Numbered from the stretch's first letter, positions 26,389 to 36,152 are shown. The stretch: DNA of 64,000 nucleotides from an uncultured Bacteroides sp. (GCA_900542985.1 UQPQ01000006.1:16104-80103), one strand, 5' to 3'. The notes: a model not told the origin generated them from the letters alone. A program made the numbers and translations.

Positions 26389-26958
26389 ATGGAAATAAAC
26401 AACATCAAGAAGAGCATCAAACGCTATTACCCTGTAAGCGACGAATCCATAGACCTGCTTTGCAGACACTTCAAGCCTCAACATTTCCCTGCAAAACATC
26501 TGATTATACAAGGGGGAATCATCGACCGCAATGTATACTTCATAGAAAAAGGATTAACCCGCTCCTATTGTCTGATAGACGGACAGGAACATACTACATG
26601 GTTCTCTAAAGAAGGAGACATTACTTTCGGCCTGCTTTGTCTCTATCATAATAAAGCAGGATTCGAATATGTAGAAACCATAGAACCCACTCTCGCCTAT
26701 TCCATTCCCATACAAGTCTTGAACAAACTGTATCAGACGAACATTGAAATTGCCAATTGGGGAAGAGTAATTCATCAGGAATGCCTGCTTACCATACAGT
26801 GCATTCGGATAGACAATCTTACCATGACGGCAAAAGAAAAATATGCTGCACTTCTCCAAACCTTTCCCGACATCTGTTCAAGAGTTAAATTGGGGTACAT
26901 AGCTTCTTTTCTCGGTATATCATTATCCACCTTAAGCAGAATCAGAGCAGAGAAATAA
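26389..26958 (+). CDS. Crp/Fnr-family transcriptional regulator
   Basis: This 189-residue protein has an N-terminal cyclic-nucleotide-binding-like beta roll (PAKHLIIQGGIIDRNVYFIEKGLTRSY, then TTWFSKEGDITFGLL) and a C-terminal helix-turn-helix (LGYIASFLGISLSTLSRIRAEK). Many Bacteroidetes members of this type lack the residues needed to bind cAMP, and no clear cAMP phosphate loop is visible here. Palindromes with TTGAC/GTCAA arms lie on both sides of the gene, so it may control itself and the acyltransferase gene 71 bp downstream. Its signal is unknown. Confidence 0.85.
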   Translation: MEINNIKKSIKRYYPVSDESIDLLCRHFKPQHFPAKHLIIQGGIIDRNVYFIEKGLTRSYCLIDGQEHTTWFSKEGDITFGLLCLYHNKAGFEYVETIEPTLAYSIPIQVLNKLYQTNIEIANWGRVIHQECLLTIQCIRIDNLTMTAKEKYAALLQTFPDICSRVKLGYIASFLGISLSTLSRIRAEK

Positions 26959-26970
26959 AGTTCTTTCGAA

Positions 26971-26988
26971 TTTTGACTTATGTCAAAA
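26971..26988. promoter_or_regulatory. Candidate Crp/Fnr-type operator upstream of acyltransferase
   Basis: TTTTGAC and GTCAAAA flank a 4-bp centre (TTAT), giving an 18-bp palindrome of the Fnr/Crp layout. It ends 20 bp before the -7 box at 27009-27016, covering the place of the missing -33 element, as expected for an activator site. Confidence 0.6.
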
Positions 26989-27008
26989 TGTATATCTCCC
27001 CTTGCTGT

Positions 27009-27016
27009 TATTTTTG
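27009..27016 (+). promoter_or_regulatory. -7 box for acyltransferase gene
   Basis: TATTTTTG fits TAnnTTTG and lies 13 bp before the ATG at 27030, giving a very short leader. Confidence 0.5.
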
Positions 27017-27029
27017 CATCTAAAAAAAG

Positions 27030-28169
27030 ATGAAGGAACAATTGACGACAAAAGACGAGAAGCGCATCATCTGGCTTGATCTCGTAAAATTTATTGCCAT
27101 CTTTATGATGATAGCAGTCCACTGTACCGACAATGTAACTCCTGCCGAACGTTCGGAGCCTTGGTACAACCTTTGGGGAAGTTTCTACGGTTCATTCATG
27201 CGTCCGGCAATTCCTCTGTTTGTAATGGTCACCGGTGCTCTGCTCCTGCCTGTGAAGCAAAACAGCATTACCTTTTACAGCAAACGACTCACCCGAGTGG
27301 TGATACCCTTTTTAATCTGGTCAGTCCTTTACAATCTTTTCCCATGGTTTACAGGGCTGCTTGGACTCTCTCCTGCTGTTATAAACGACTTTTTCGCTTG
27401 GGCAGAGCCGGATCAATCGTTCATGAAAGCCCTATACCACATTTTGATGATTCCTTTCAACTTCTCTCCTTTTGCTATCCAGATGTGGTATGTATATCTT
27501 CTGATAGGCCTATACCTGTATATGCCTATTTTCTCCGCATGGGTGAAACAGGCATCTGTAAAAGAGCAAAGATTTTTTCTGATAGTCTGGTTTGTTTCTC
27601 TATTTATTCCATATATAAGGGAATATCTCACCAAAGACCTATGGGGAACCTGCTCGTGGAATGAATTTGGACTGCTCTATTATTTTGCCGGTTTCAATGG
27701 TTACCTGCTTTTAGGATACTATATCATAAACCATCCGGCCGATTTAAGCTGGAAGAAATTAGCATTTACAGGGATTCCTTCGTTTACCTTAGGATATTGC
27801 ATCACTTTCTTTGGTTTTAAATCGATAACCGCAACTCCCGGACAACCCGTCGAGCTGGTTGAGCTGTTTTTTACATACTGTACCCCTAATGTACTGCTAA
27901 TGACACTTCCTATCTTCCTGACTGCCAAAAAACTGACAGTCCGGTCACAAAAGGCCAAGCGTTTTTTAATAAACATCTCTACCTGTACATTTGGTATATG
28001 GATGTCGCATTATCTGTTTTTAGGTCCGTGCTATATGTTGATAGAATCACTTCCGATACATACCATGCTGAAAATGATTGTCTGTACAATACTGTTATTA
28101 ACAGTAACATGGGCTTTTGTTCATATTGTCCGGAAATCGGGGAATATAGGAAAATGGATAATGGGATAG
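27030..28169 (+). CDS. Acyltransferase-3 family membrane protein
   Basis: The 379-residue polytopic protein has about ten hydrophobic segments. The N-terminal block WLDLVKFIAIFMMIAVHC with the family's membrane His, and FMRPAIPLFVMVTGALLLP, mark the acyltransferase-3 family. Members O-acylate sugars, peptidoglycan, LPS or exopolysaccharide at the inner membrane. No glycan-synthesis genes are adjacent, so the acceptor is unknown. A regulator gene and a palindromic site lie directly upstream, suggesting it is switched by an environmental signal. Confidence 0.88.
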   Translation: MKEQLTTKDEKRIIWLDLVKFIAIFMMIAVHCTDNVTPAERSEPWYNLWGSFYGSFMRPAIPLFVMVTGALLLPVKQNSITFYSKRLTRVVIPFLIWSVLYNLFPWFTGLLGLSPAVINDFFAWAEPDQSFMKALYHILMIPFNFSPFAIQMWYVYLLIGLYLYMPIFSAWVKQASVKEQRFFLIVWFVSLFIPYIREYLTKDLWGTCSWNEFGLLYYFAGFNGYLLLGYYIINHPADLSWKKLAFTGIPSFTLGYCITFFGFKSITATPGQPVELVELFFTYCTPNVLLMTLPIFLTAKKLTVRSQKAKRFLINISTCTFGIWMSHYLFLGPCYMLIESLPIHTMLKMIVCTILLLTVTWAFVHIVRKSGNIGKWIMG

Positions 28170-28207
28170 CGGGAAGAAAAAAGAATGGGAAACAAAGTCG
28201 TAATCAG

Positions 28208-28259
28208 CAAACAAAAACAGGCAACCGGAAGATAAATTCCAATTGCCTGTTTTCGTTTG
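28208..28259. terminator. Bidirectional terminator between acyltransferase and S9 peptidase genes
   Basis: The arm CAAACAAAAACAGGCAA (from 28208) pairs with TTGCCTGTTTTCGTTTG (28243-28259), with one mismatch, between two convergent genes. Confidence 0.8.
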
Positions 28260-28273
28260 TTTATAAGAACCGG

Positions 28274-30700
28274 CTATCGGCGGGGAATATCCACCGATGT
28301 TTCTTTACGGCCTTTCAGATGTTCTGAGAAGAAGTCTACCATACGCCAGTAGAAATACTCGTCCATAGTGCCGAATCCATGACGCTGGCCAGGGAGCAGC
28401 AACATGTCGAAGCGCTTGTTGGCACGAATCAAGGCATCTACCACACGAATACTGTTGGCAGGGTGTACGTTGTTGTCGATATCACCATGTACCAGCATCA
28501 GATGTCCTTTCAACTGTTTTGCAATTTCCGGATTGGTTGCAATCTTATAGACAAAAGTAGTATCTCCTTTTTCACTCACTTGTTCCTTTACACCATGATG
28601 TGTTTCACTCCACCAGCGGTTGTAAATACGGTTGTCGTGGTTGCCGGCACACGAAACAGCTGCTTTATAGAAATCGGGATACTGGAAAATAGCTGCAGTA
28701 GACATGAATCCTCCTCCCGAATGTCCGTGAATACCTACACGATTAATGTCGATAAACTTATAGCGGGCAGCCAACTGTTCTACCGCAGCCTTGTGGTCTG
28801 CCAATGGATAATCGCGCATATTACCGTATCCGTAATTGTGATACCATTTCGAACGGCTGGGGTGTCCACCACGCTGTCCGACTGAAATTACAATGAAGCC
28901 GGCCTGTGCCAGGCGGTCAGTACGTACACTCATACGAGTAAACGGATAGTATACAGCCTCTACCTGCGGCCCCGGATATACATAATCGATAATCGGGTAT
29001 ACCTTGGTAGAATCGAAGTTGAACGGCTTATACATCACTCCATACAAGTCGGTCACTCCATCAGCCGCCTTTACGGTAAACAGTTCGGGGAACTGATAAC
29101 CTGCTGCTTTCAGTTGCGAGAAGTCGCTTTCCTGAATAGTCATCACCTTTCTTCCGTTACGATCCAGCAAGTCGGCACAAGGCACTGTGTTGACACGTGA
29201 ATAATTGTCGACGATATAACGTGCTTCATCGTCTACTTCTACTTCATGGAAATAATCGCCTTTGGTAATCTGCTTCAAGCCGGTACCGTCTGCATTTACC
29301 CGATACAGATGTTCGTAGTATGGATTTTCCCCTTTCTCACGTCCGTTGGCCAGGAAGTATATTGTGCGCGCCTTCTCGTCTACTTTCACCACCTTTTCTA
29401 CATGCCACGGACCTTTGGTAATGCGGTTCTTCAAGTTTCCTTTTTCATCGTACAGATACAAGTGCGCCCATCCGTCACGCTCACTCCACTGAATAAACTC
29501 TTTTCCCTCATCGAACACATGAATCGGTCGTGTTTCCTGATAGGTATTCATACGTTCCTTTACAATCGGTACAATAGAATCTTGTCCGATAGTATACGTA
29601 CATACATCAATACGATGCAAATCACGGCTGCCCCGTACCAGATAGAAACGGTTGTTATCGCCCTGCCATACCAGCGATCTAAACTCCTTGTCGCGCTGCT
29701 TCTGTTCGAAAGGTCTGTATTCCATTCCAATGGTCTGGTTCTTCCATGCCGAAACCTTTACCTCCTTACGGGTATTGTTTGTCATATCGAACACATACAG
29801 ATGATCTTCGGGAGCAGCCATTTCGCCCGGCATCTGATATTTATAAGTTTCCAGTGTAGGACGTGGAGTAGCAATGGAATTAATCACCCACAATTCTTTT
29901 ACCGCACGTTCGTCAGTCAGTGTCACTGCAAAGTGTTTGGAATCGGGCGACCAATAGCCTCCCCATATCGCACGACGCTTACCATTGCATAGCGTATCGG
30001 TATTCAATGTACTATAGGGAATACCATATCCAAAGTCTTTGACACCGTCTGTAGTAAGCTGGATTTCTACAATGGTACTGTCTTTTTCGTTTTTCTGTGC
30101 CTTCCGGTAGTCGGCAATACTCATGCGGTACAAATTATAGTCTTTGGCATATACCACAGTCTGACCATCAGGAGAAACAGAAGCCCACTCTTTCTTTTCC
30201 GGTTCTTTTTCTTCATCTTTCAGATGTGTCAGCTTACGGGTAGGATAATCGTAAGAGAAATAGAATACCTTTTTCTCTTTCTTTTTATCCTTATTCGTTA
30301 CCTCTCGGGTAGATACGACATTGAAAGTGAAGGTACGGCCATCTTCTTTAGCTTTCAGATTACGGATAGGAATATGACGTGCTTCAAACGGATCCTGTAC
30401 GATTTCAGTCAGCTGTGCAGCCAGTTCATCACGGTCGAACAACAATTCTTTACGACCTGCAGCCGGATCTACTACATACCAGAATACACCATCGCTGGTT
30501 TTATACTCAAACCAGAAACAATTTCCCTGTTGAAACCAATGAGGATCTACTTTGGTAGAGAAAAGCATGGTTTCAAGTTTGGCTTTGGTAAACTTCTCAG
30601 CCTGCAAATATTCAGGAAGACGTTCCTCCCCTACTGCCCCGAATACATTCGGCAGGCAAAAGCCACTGCACAATACAGTAGCCAACAATAACTTCTTCAT
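28274..30700 (-). CDS. Dipeptidyl-peptidase IV-type S9 serine peptidase
   Basis: This 808-residue exported protein (signal MKKLLLATVLCSGFCLPNVFG) has an N-terminal beta-propeller (residues about 40-520; DPP IV N-terminal domain) and a C-terminal alpha/beta hydrolase. The catalytic Ser661 is in GIHGHSGGGF, the acid lies in HGDIDNNVH (Asp742 favoured) and His774 in RHGFG. S9B enzymes remove X-Pro dipeptides from peptides, which fits the amino-acid scavenging of gut Bacteroidales. It is monocistronic, with its own promoter and terminators on both sides. Confidence 0.92.
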   Translation of the reverse strand: MKKLLLATVLCSGFCLPNVFGAVGEERLPEYLQAEKFTKAKLETMLFSTKVDPHWFQQGNCFWFEYKTSDGVFWYVVDPAAGRKELLFDRDELAAQLTEIVQDPFEARHIPIRNLKAKEDGRTFTFNVVSTREVTNKDKKKEKKVFYFSYDYPTRKLTHLKDEEKEPEKKEWASVSPDGQTVVYAKDYNLYRMSIADYRKAQKNEKDSTIVEIQLTTDGVKDFGYGIPYSTLNTDTLCNGKRRAIWGGYWSPDSKHFAVTLTDERAVKELWVINSIATPRPTLETYKYQMPGEMAAPEDHLYVFDMTNNTRKEVKVSAWKNQTIGMEYRPFEQKQRDKEFRSLVWQGDNNRFYLVRGSRDLHRIDVCTYTIGQDSIVPIVKERMNTYQETRPIHVFDEGKEFIQWSERDGWAHLYLYDEKGNLKNRITKGPWHVEKVVKVDEKARTIYFLANGREKGENPYYEHLYRVNADGTGLKQITKGDYFHEVEVDDEARYIVDNYSRVNTVPCADLLDRNGRKVMTIQESDFSQLKAAGYQFPELFTVKAADGVTDLYGVMYKPFNFDSTKVYPIIDYVYPGPQVEAVYYPFTRMSVRTDRLAQAGFIVISVGQRGGHPSRSKWYHNYGYGNMRDYPLADHKAAVEQLAARYKFIDINRVGIHGHSGGGFMSTAAIFQYPDFYKAAVSCAGNHDNRIYNRWWSETHHGVKEQVSEKGDTTFVYKIATNPEIAKQLKGHLMLVHGDIDNNVHPANSIRVVDALIRANKRFDMLLLPGQRHGFGTMDEYFYWRMVDFFSEHLKGRKETSVDIPRR

Positions 30701-30735
30701 ATTCTCTTATACTTTATTTATGTGATATCATGGCA

Positions 30736-30743
30736 CAAACTTA
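30736..30743 (-). promoter_or_regulatory. -7 box for S9 peptidase gene
   Basis: The minus strand reads TAAGTTTG 35 bp before the ATG at 30700. Confidence 0.5.
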
Positions 30744-30812
30744 GATAAAAATATCAGATTATCATGTCCGAAGAACAAGAAAAGCAGTGCAAAACAATAC
30801 AAAGAAAGAAAA

Positions 30813-30867
30813 ACAATCCCCTTGTGTTTCCCTGTCCGACGAATTCGGGAATACACAAGGGGATTGT
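30813..30867 (-). terminator. Terminator of the tsaB-to-rseP run
   Basis: The arm ACAATCCCCTTGTGTTTCCC (30813-30832) pairs with 30847-30867, with a single bulge, making a long GC-rich stem. On the minus strand it is followed by TTTTTCTTTC. It begins 32 bp past the rseP stop. Confidence 0.9.
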
Positions 30868-30898
30868 CTCTTTTATCTTTCAGAACAAATTATCTTAT

Positions 30899-32239
30899 TC
30901 AGAAAAGGAATCTCAATACATCATTGAAATTAGCCCAGATGAGCAAGGCAAACAACAGGAGCATACCTACCATCTGTGCCCGTTCGAGGAATTTATCACT
31001 AGGCTTACGACGAGCGATAATCTCGTAAAGCAGGAACAATACATGTCCACCGTCGAGAGCCGGAATAGGCAGAATATTCATAAACGCCAAAATAATGGAA
31101 AGGAATGCTGTCATTTCCCAGAAACGCTGCCAATCCCATACTTTCGGGAAGATACTTCCGATGGTTCCAAATCCTCCCACACTCTTTGCCCCTTCGGCTG
31201 TGAATACATACTTCATATCATTGACATAGCCTTTCAAAGTATTTACCCCCAAAGCTATACCTGCAGGGAATGAACCGAAGAAACTGTAAGAATGAGTTGT
31301 TACTTTATAATCGGCCAATCCGCCTATCGCATCGACCTTGAAATTCTCATTTGTCTGTACTGCAACTGTATCTCTTACACCGGCACGAGAATAAACTAAT
31401 GAGAAAGAGGCTGTAGTCTGCTGAGCCAACTCTGCTTTCACACGTAAATCCGACATCTCGTTCATGAAATCATTCCAGGAATTCAAAGGAACATCATTGA
31501 ATGCAATCAAAGAGTCTCCCTTCTGAATGCCAGCTTTTGCAAAACTTCCTCCGGCAAGCACAGAGTCAACTACATTAGGATGAAGTGTACCCATGAAGAG
31601 AGGATCTTCTTTTGCAATATCCAGCAAACTCAGTTCCGGCATTAATATTTTCTTCTCCTGCCCATCGCGTAAAACGGTTACTTCACGTGCTTCTACAATA
31701 TCACGCAACAAGTCCATGTTGAAACGCTCCAGTTCTTTACCATCGGCACTCTTCAGAATATCCCCATCACGGAAACCAATCTCCTGTGCGTGTTCGTTGA
31801 ACTTCATTCCATATGTCATATCCTTCAGAGCCACATAAGAGTCTCCCCAAGTATACAAAATCATAGAATAAATGAACAGAGCCAAAAGGAAGTTCATCAA
31901 CACTCCGCCAATCATCACCAGCAAGCGTTGCCATGCCGGCTTAGAACGGAACTCCCACGGCTGGGCGGGTTGTTTCATCTGTTCGGTATCCATAGACTCG
32001 TCTATCATACCGGAAATCTTACAGTAACCACCCAAAGGAAGCCATCCTACTCCATATTCTGTATCACTGTTCTTTGGCTTGTACTTGAAAAGTGAAAACC
32101 AGGGATCGAAAAAGATATAAAACTTCTCTACCCGTATCTTAAACAGGCGGGCAAAGAAAAAGTGTCCTCCTTCGTGAATGATTACCAACAGCGAAAGACT
32201 GAGAATCAACTGAAGGGCACGAATTAAAAATGTTTCCAT
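30899..32239 (-). CDS. rseP: Site-2 protease RseP-type zinc metalloprotease
   Basis: This 446-residue intramembrane M50 protease cleaves membrane-anchored regulators such as anti-sigma factors and signal-peptide remnants. The zinc motif is HEGGH (residues 22-26) in the first membrane helix; the second metal-site motif is PIPALDGGH near the C-terminus; a PDZ region lies between (about 205-300, SFAKAGIQKGDSLIAFNDVPL). It follows dxr by 38 bp, an order conserved in many bacteria. FecR-type anti-sigma factors like the one in this window are known RseP substrates in other bacteria. Confidence 0.93.
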   Translation of the reverse strand: METFLIRALQLILSLSLLVIIHEGGHFFFARLFKIRVEKFYIFFDPWFSLFKYKPKNSDTEYGVGWLPLGGYCKISGMIDESMDTEQMKQPAQPWEFRSKPAWQRLLVMIGGVLMNFLLALFIYSMILYTWGDSYVALKDMTYGMKFNEHAQEIGFRDGDILKSADGKELERFNMDLLRDIVEAREVTVLRDGQEKKILMPELSLLDIAKEDPLFMGTLHPNVVDSVLAGGSFAKAGIQKGDSLIAFNDVPLNSWNDFMNEMSDLRVKAELAQQTTASFSLVYSRAGVRDTVAVQTNENFKVDAIGGLADYKVTTHSYSFFGSFPAGIALGVNTLKGYVNDMKYVFTAEGAKSVGGFGTIGSIFPKVWDWQRFWEMTAFLSIILAFMNILPIPALDGGHVLFLLYEIIARRKPSDKFLERAQMVGMLLLFALLIWANFNDVLRFLF

Positions 32240-32277
32240 TTACTGTTTACTTCTTTTATTTATTGTTATTACTTTAT

Positions 32278-33435
32278 TTATTTCAATCCGTTTATAACCA
32301 TTTCGGCTGCAATACGACGAGTTTCTGCATCTGTCGATACATAATCCTCATAAGTCGGCTTTTCAATGAATGCAACCTTCGACATGGTTTTTTCAATGAC
32401 ATCGCTCATACCCAGGAAAGAGATCTGGTCTTTCAGGAAAGAGGCTACTACAACTTCATTGGCAGCATTGACAATACAAGGCATGTTTCCTCCCTGATGC
32501 AAAGCTTCGTAAGCCAAGGCAAGGTTACGGAAACGATGCGTATCGGGAGCTTCAAATGTCAATGTATTGCATTTCATGAAATCGAGACGTTCGCCGGAAA
32601 GACTGACACGACGAGGATAAGAGAATGCATATTGGATAGGCAAACGCATATCGGGGACTCCCAGCTGGGCCTTGATAGCTCCGTCTTCAAACTCAACCAT
32701 GGAGTGTACAACAGACTGAGGATGCACGACTACTTCAATCTGCTCCGGAGTAACTCCAAACAGCCATTTTGCCTCCATCACCTCAAAACCTTTGTTCATC
32801 ATAGAAGCAGAGTCGATGGTAATCTTTGCTCCCATGCTCCAATTAGGATGTTTAAGAGCCTGCTCTTTGGTTACGGTCTGCAACTGTTCCATTGTAAATG
32901 TACGGAACGGACCACCTGAAGCAGTCAGAATAATCTTCGATACCGGATTATTCATCTCCAGACACTGGAAGATAGCCGAATGTTCCGAATCGACCGGTAA
33001 GATAGGAGTACGATACTGACTGGCCAATGCATTTATTAACTCACCAGCCACTACCATAGTCTCTTTATTGGCTAAAGCAATTATCTTTCCTGCCTTAATG
33101 GCATTCATAGTAGGACGTAATCCGGCATATCCTACCATGGCCGTCAAGACAATATCAATCGGTTTCGATTCGACAATCTGACACAATGCATCTGCACCGG
33201 CATATACTTTAATAGGAAGGTCCGACAATGCTTCCTTCAATTGCAAATATTTATCCTCATTGGCAATAACTACCGCTTCGGGCTGAAACTTACGCGCCTG
33301 CTCGATAAGTAATTCTACTTTGTTATTGGCGGTCAACGCATAGGCCTCATACAAATCCGGATGTTCTTCGATTACTTGCAAAGCCTGAGTACCGATAGAA
33401 CCGGTAGAACCTAATATAGCAATTTGTTTCTTCAT
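32278..33435 (-). CDS. dxr: 1-deoxy-D-xylulose 5-phosphate reductoisomerase
   Basis: Dxr makes MEP, the committed step of non-mevalonate isoprenoid synthesis, using NADPH. From ATG at 33433-33435 (MKKQIAILGSTGSIGTQAL) it has 385 residues. Visible are the nucleotide-binding GSTGSIG, the metal/substrate motif PVDSEHSAIFQCL, ASGGPF and NWSMGAKITIDSASMMNKGFE. A start 6 codons upstream is in frame but does not fit the Rossmann start. ispF of the same pathway is elsewhere in the window (51440-51919). Confidence 0.95.
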   Translation of the reverse strand: MKKQIAILGSTGSIGTQALQVIEEHPDLYEAYALTANNKVELLIEQARKFQPEAVVIANEDKYLQLKEALSDLPIKVYAGADALCQIVESKPIDIVLTAMVGYAGLRPTMNAIKAGKIIALANKETMVVAGELINALASQYRTPILPVDSEHSAIFQCLEMNNPVSKIILTASGGPFRTFTMEQLQTVTKEQALKHPNWSMGAKITIDSASMMNKGFEVMEAKWLFGVTPEQIEVVVHPQSVVHSMVEFEDGAIKAQLGVPDMRLPIQYAFSYPRRVSLSGERLDFMKCNTLTFEAPDTHRFRNLALAYEALHQGGNMPCIVNAANEVVVASFLKDQISFLGMSDVIEKTMSKVAFIEKPTYEDYVSTDAETRRIAAEMVINGLK

Positions 33436-33442
33436 ATCTTCA

Positions 33443-34306
33443 TTAAAAAACAACGTATTTCACTGGATTGATTGGATTTCCCTTATGCCATAACTCAAAA
33501 TGCAACTGGGGATTCTCCTTTTTTTCGTTCGCATTACCTAACAGAGCAATGACTTCTCCACCTTTTACTTTATCTCCTGTTTTCTTCATCAAAGAAGCAC
33601 AGTGCTTATATACGGTTATAAAGTTCTGTGCATGCTGGATTTGAATTACATAACCGGCATCGGCTGTATAAGTGGCAAGGATAACTGTCCCGTCGAGAGC
33701 AGCCAGAACTCCTTCTCTCGGATCGGCTGTCAAGTCAACTCCAAAATGGCCTTCGGAAGGATTAAAGTCTCTTGACATAATACCTCGTGTAGGACGATAG
33801 AAAATAAGGCCTGCAGCTTCACGAGTATAAGTCACTTCTGTCAGATTATAGCGTTCCTTCTCTTCGTATTTCTTACGAAACTCTTCTTCCTCTTTCGAAC
33901 GTTCCATCAGTTGCTCTGCTCTCAGAGTAGTCAGCGAATCAATAGACTGTACTGTATCAGTCTTTACCTGGCCGCTCAGAATATCCTGGATATTCATTAC
34001 ATAACGGCTCTGGCGTTCCAGTACCTGTTCCAATGAATCGGCACGCAACGCATTGGCTACAATTTGGGAACGAACTTCACTGTTCATATAACCAGGAAGA
34101 TAGTTACGCAAAGGAGTGAAAGCAATAATCGCAGCAGCAACTAAAAAGATTACTGTACAGGTCGCAAGCAGCACCGACAAACCATTTAATTTAGAGACAT
34201 GAATGGCTACTACCTCCTCCAAGGTATTTTCATTAAAAATCGTCAGTTTATACTTAAACTTGATATTATGCCAAAATACTTTACGACCTTTCTTTTTCAT
34301 CTGCAA
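33443..34306 (-). CDS. M23-family (LytM/NlpD-like) peptidase domain membrane protein
   Basis: This 287-residue protein has an N-terminal cytoplasmic stretch, one membrane helix (residues about 42-66, GLSVLLATCTVIFLVAAAIIAF), a periplasmic helical region (about 80-165, coiled coil) and a C-terminal LytM/M23 domain. The domain has HFGVDLTADPREGVLAALDGTVI and LHFELWHKGNPINP. Metal ligands of active M23 enzymes (HxxxD and HxH) appear as HFGVD and a single His in LHFELWH, so one HxH ligand is replaced and the protein may be a non-catalytic regulator of cell-wall hydrolases. Starts at 34306 and 34300 are both possible. Confidence 0.85.
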   Translation of the reverse strand: MQMKKKGRKVFWHNIKFKYKLTIFNENTLEEVVAIHVSKLNGLSVLLATCTVIFLVAAAIIAFTPLRNYLPGYMNSEVRSQIVANALRADSLEQVLERQSRYVMNIQDILSGQVKTDTVQSIDSLTTLRAEQLMERSKEEEEFRKKYEEKERYNLTEVTYTREAAGLIFYRPTRGIMSRDFNPSEGHFGVDLTADPREGVLAALDGTVILATYTADAGYVIQIQHAQNFITVYKHCASLMKKTGDKVKGGEVIALLGNANEKKENPQLHFELWHKGNPINPVKYVVF

Positions 34307-34308
34307 TA

Positions 34309-34821
34309 CTATTCTAATAAGCCTTCGGGAATCTGTGCATACACAATTTTCCCTTTGGCATCTATATTTTTCAGAAACTCTTCATGAGCAGGTAAAAGCA
34401 CTTCTTCTCCATCTTTCTCGATGACAAACAGTACATTCATCGTACTATCATCGACAGCAACAATCTGTCCCAAATTGCCGTGTATTTCGTCGATTACTGT
34501 AAATCCGACAAAGAAATTCCACGACCCCATGGCATCTTCTTCGTCCATGTATTTTGAGGGGAAAAAGACTTCTACATTGGTAAACATACGTGCTTTCTCT
34601 GCAGTATCTATCCCCTCGAACTTAACCAATGCAGCATTGTCCGAGCGGAAACGGTATTCCTCAATAAAGAAAGGAACGAAAATTCCGTCCAGCAAAAGAA
34701 TCAGATAATCACAATCCACACGGTCGAAAATATCGTCTGTAAACGTAAACGATACTTCTCCCTTCACTCCATGAGGTTTGTTTATTACACCTATTTTAAA
34801 TACTTCCTCTCTTTTTATCAT
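34309..34821 (-). CDS. rimM: 16S rRNA processing protein RimM
   Basis: This 170-residue assembly factor of the 30S subunit has the RimM barrel start [21 protein letters not shown] and a PRC-barrel second domain ([25 protein letters not shown] to [13 protein letters not shown]). It lies in a tight run, 5 bp after murA and 2 bp before the M23 gene. Confidence 0.92.
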   Translation of the reverse strand: MIKREEVFKIGVINKPHGVKGEVSFTFTDDIFDRVDCDYLILLLDGIFVPFFIEEYRFRSDNAALVKFEGIDTAEKARMFTNVEVFFPSKYMDEEDAMGSWNFFVGFTVIDEIHGNLGQIVAVDDSTMNVLFVIEKDGEEVLLPAHEEFLKNIDAKGKIVYAQIPEGLLE

Positions 34822-34826
34822 AACTT

Positions 34827-36134
34827 TTATTCAATACGGGTAATACGAGCTCCCAACGCTGTCAAACGCTGTTCGATATTCTGATAACCTCTATCAATCT
34901 GTTCGATATTGTGAATACGGCTGATGCCATCAGCACTCAGTGCTGCAATAAGCAAGGCAATACCGGCACGAATATCAGGAGAAGTCATATTACCTCCACG
35001 TAAACGGAAGTTACGGTCATGTCCAATCACTACTGCCCGATGCGGGTCGCACAATATAATCTGAGCTCCCATATCAATCAGTTTGTCGACAAAGAACAAA
35101 CGGCTTTCGAACATTTTCTGATGAATCAGTACACTTCCTTTGGCTTGGGTAGCAACCACCAGAATCACACTCAGCAAGTCGGGAGTCAGCCCCGGCCAAG
35201 GTGCATCGGCAATGGTCATAATAGAACCATCAATAAACGACTCTATTTCATAATGATCCTGACGAGGTACAAAAATATCATCACCACGCTGTTCCAAACG
35301 GATACCTAACCGACGGAAACTATCTGGTATGATACCTAAATTATCGTATGATACATTCTTAATCGTAATTTCACTGCCCGTCATAGCAGCCATACCGATA
35401 AAACTTCCCACCTCAATCATATCGGGAAGAATACGATGAGTACAGCCTTTCAGCTCCTTTACTCCTTCAATGGTAAGCAAGTTTGATGCAATTCCCGAAA
35501 TACGAGCTCCCATACGGTTTAGCATACGGCACAATTGCTGTATATAAGGTTCGCAAGCTGCATTATAAATCGTAGTAGTACCTTCGGCAAGTACTGCTGC
35601 CATAATGATATTGGCTGTACCCGTTACAGATGCCTCATCCAACAACATACTGGCCCCTTTCAAGTGAGTAGCTGAAATCTTAAAGATACTTTCTGCTGCA
35701 TTATAATCGAAAGCTGCACCCAATTTCTGTAAGCCGAAAAAGTGTGTATCCAAACGGCGACGACCAATCTTATCTCCTCCGGGTTTAGCAATCATTGCCT
35801 GACCGAAACGAGCTACCATAGGTCCCACAAGCATGACAGAGCCTCTCAGTTTGGAACAACGAGTCAGAAACTCTTCACTTTCCAAATAAGACAGATTCAC
35901 TTCGTCGGCCTGAAAGGTATAAGTATCTACACCCTGTTTGGCAACTTTCACTCCCATATCTCTCAGCAATTGAATCAGATTGTTCACATCCAAAATATTG
36001 GGAATATTACTGATGGTTACTTCGCCATTCGTCAGTAACGTTGCACACAACACCTGAAGAACTTCATTCTTTGCTCCTTGCGGAACAATTTCTCCATGCA
36101 GTCTGTGTCCACCTTCGATTACAAATGATGCCAT
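34827..36134 (-). CDS. murA: UDP-GlcNAc 1-carboxyvinyltransferase MurA with Asp in the fosfomycin loop
   Basis: MurA starts peptidoglycan synthesis by transferring enolpyruvate from PEP to UDP-GlcNAc. The 435-residue protein has the N-terminal [16 protein letters not shown] with catalytic Lys22-Asn23, and paired EPSP-synthase-like domains. The active-site loop reads [13 protein letters not shown], where Asp121 replaces the Cys (Cys115 in E. coli) that fosfomycin alkylates. Enzymes with Asp here (for example Mycobacterium and Chlamydia) are active and fosfomycin-insensitive. It is followed by rimM after 5 bp. Confidence 0.95.
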   Translation of the reverse strand: MASFVIEGGHRLHGEIVPQGAKNEVLQVLCATLLTNGEVTISNIPNILDVNNLIQLLRDMGVKVAKQGVDTYTFQADEVNLSYLESEEFLTRCSKLRGSVMLVGPMVARFGQAMIAKPGGDKIGRRRLDTHFFGLQKLGAAFDYNAAESIFKISATHLKGASMLLDEASVTGTANIIMAAVLAEGTTTIYNAACEPYIQQLCRMLNRMGARISGIASNLLTIEGVKELKGCTHRILPDMIEVGSFIGMAAMTGSEITIKNVSYDNLGIIPDSFRRLGIRLEQRGDDIFVPRQDHYEIESFIDGSIMTIADAPWPGLTPDLLSVILVVATQAKGSVLIHQKMFESRLFFVDKLIDMGAQIILCDPHRAVVIGHDRNFRLRGGNMTSPDIRAGIALLIAALSADGISRIHNIEQIDRGYQNIEQRLTALGARITRIE

Positions 36135-36152
36135 AATACCCGAATTTATAAA

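Noticed and set aside
30764..31273. 169-codon plus-strand frame
   Set aside because: It covers the rseP terminator hairpin and the antisense of the rseP 3' end.
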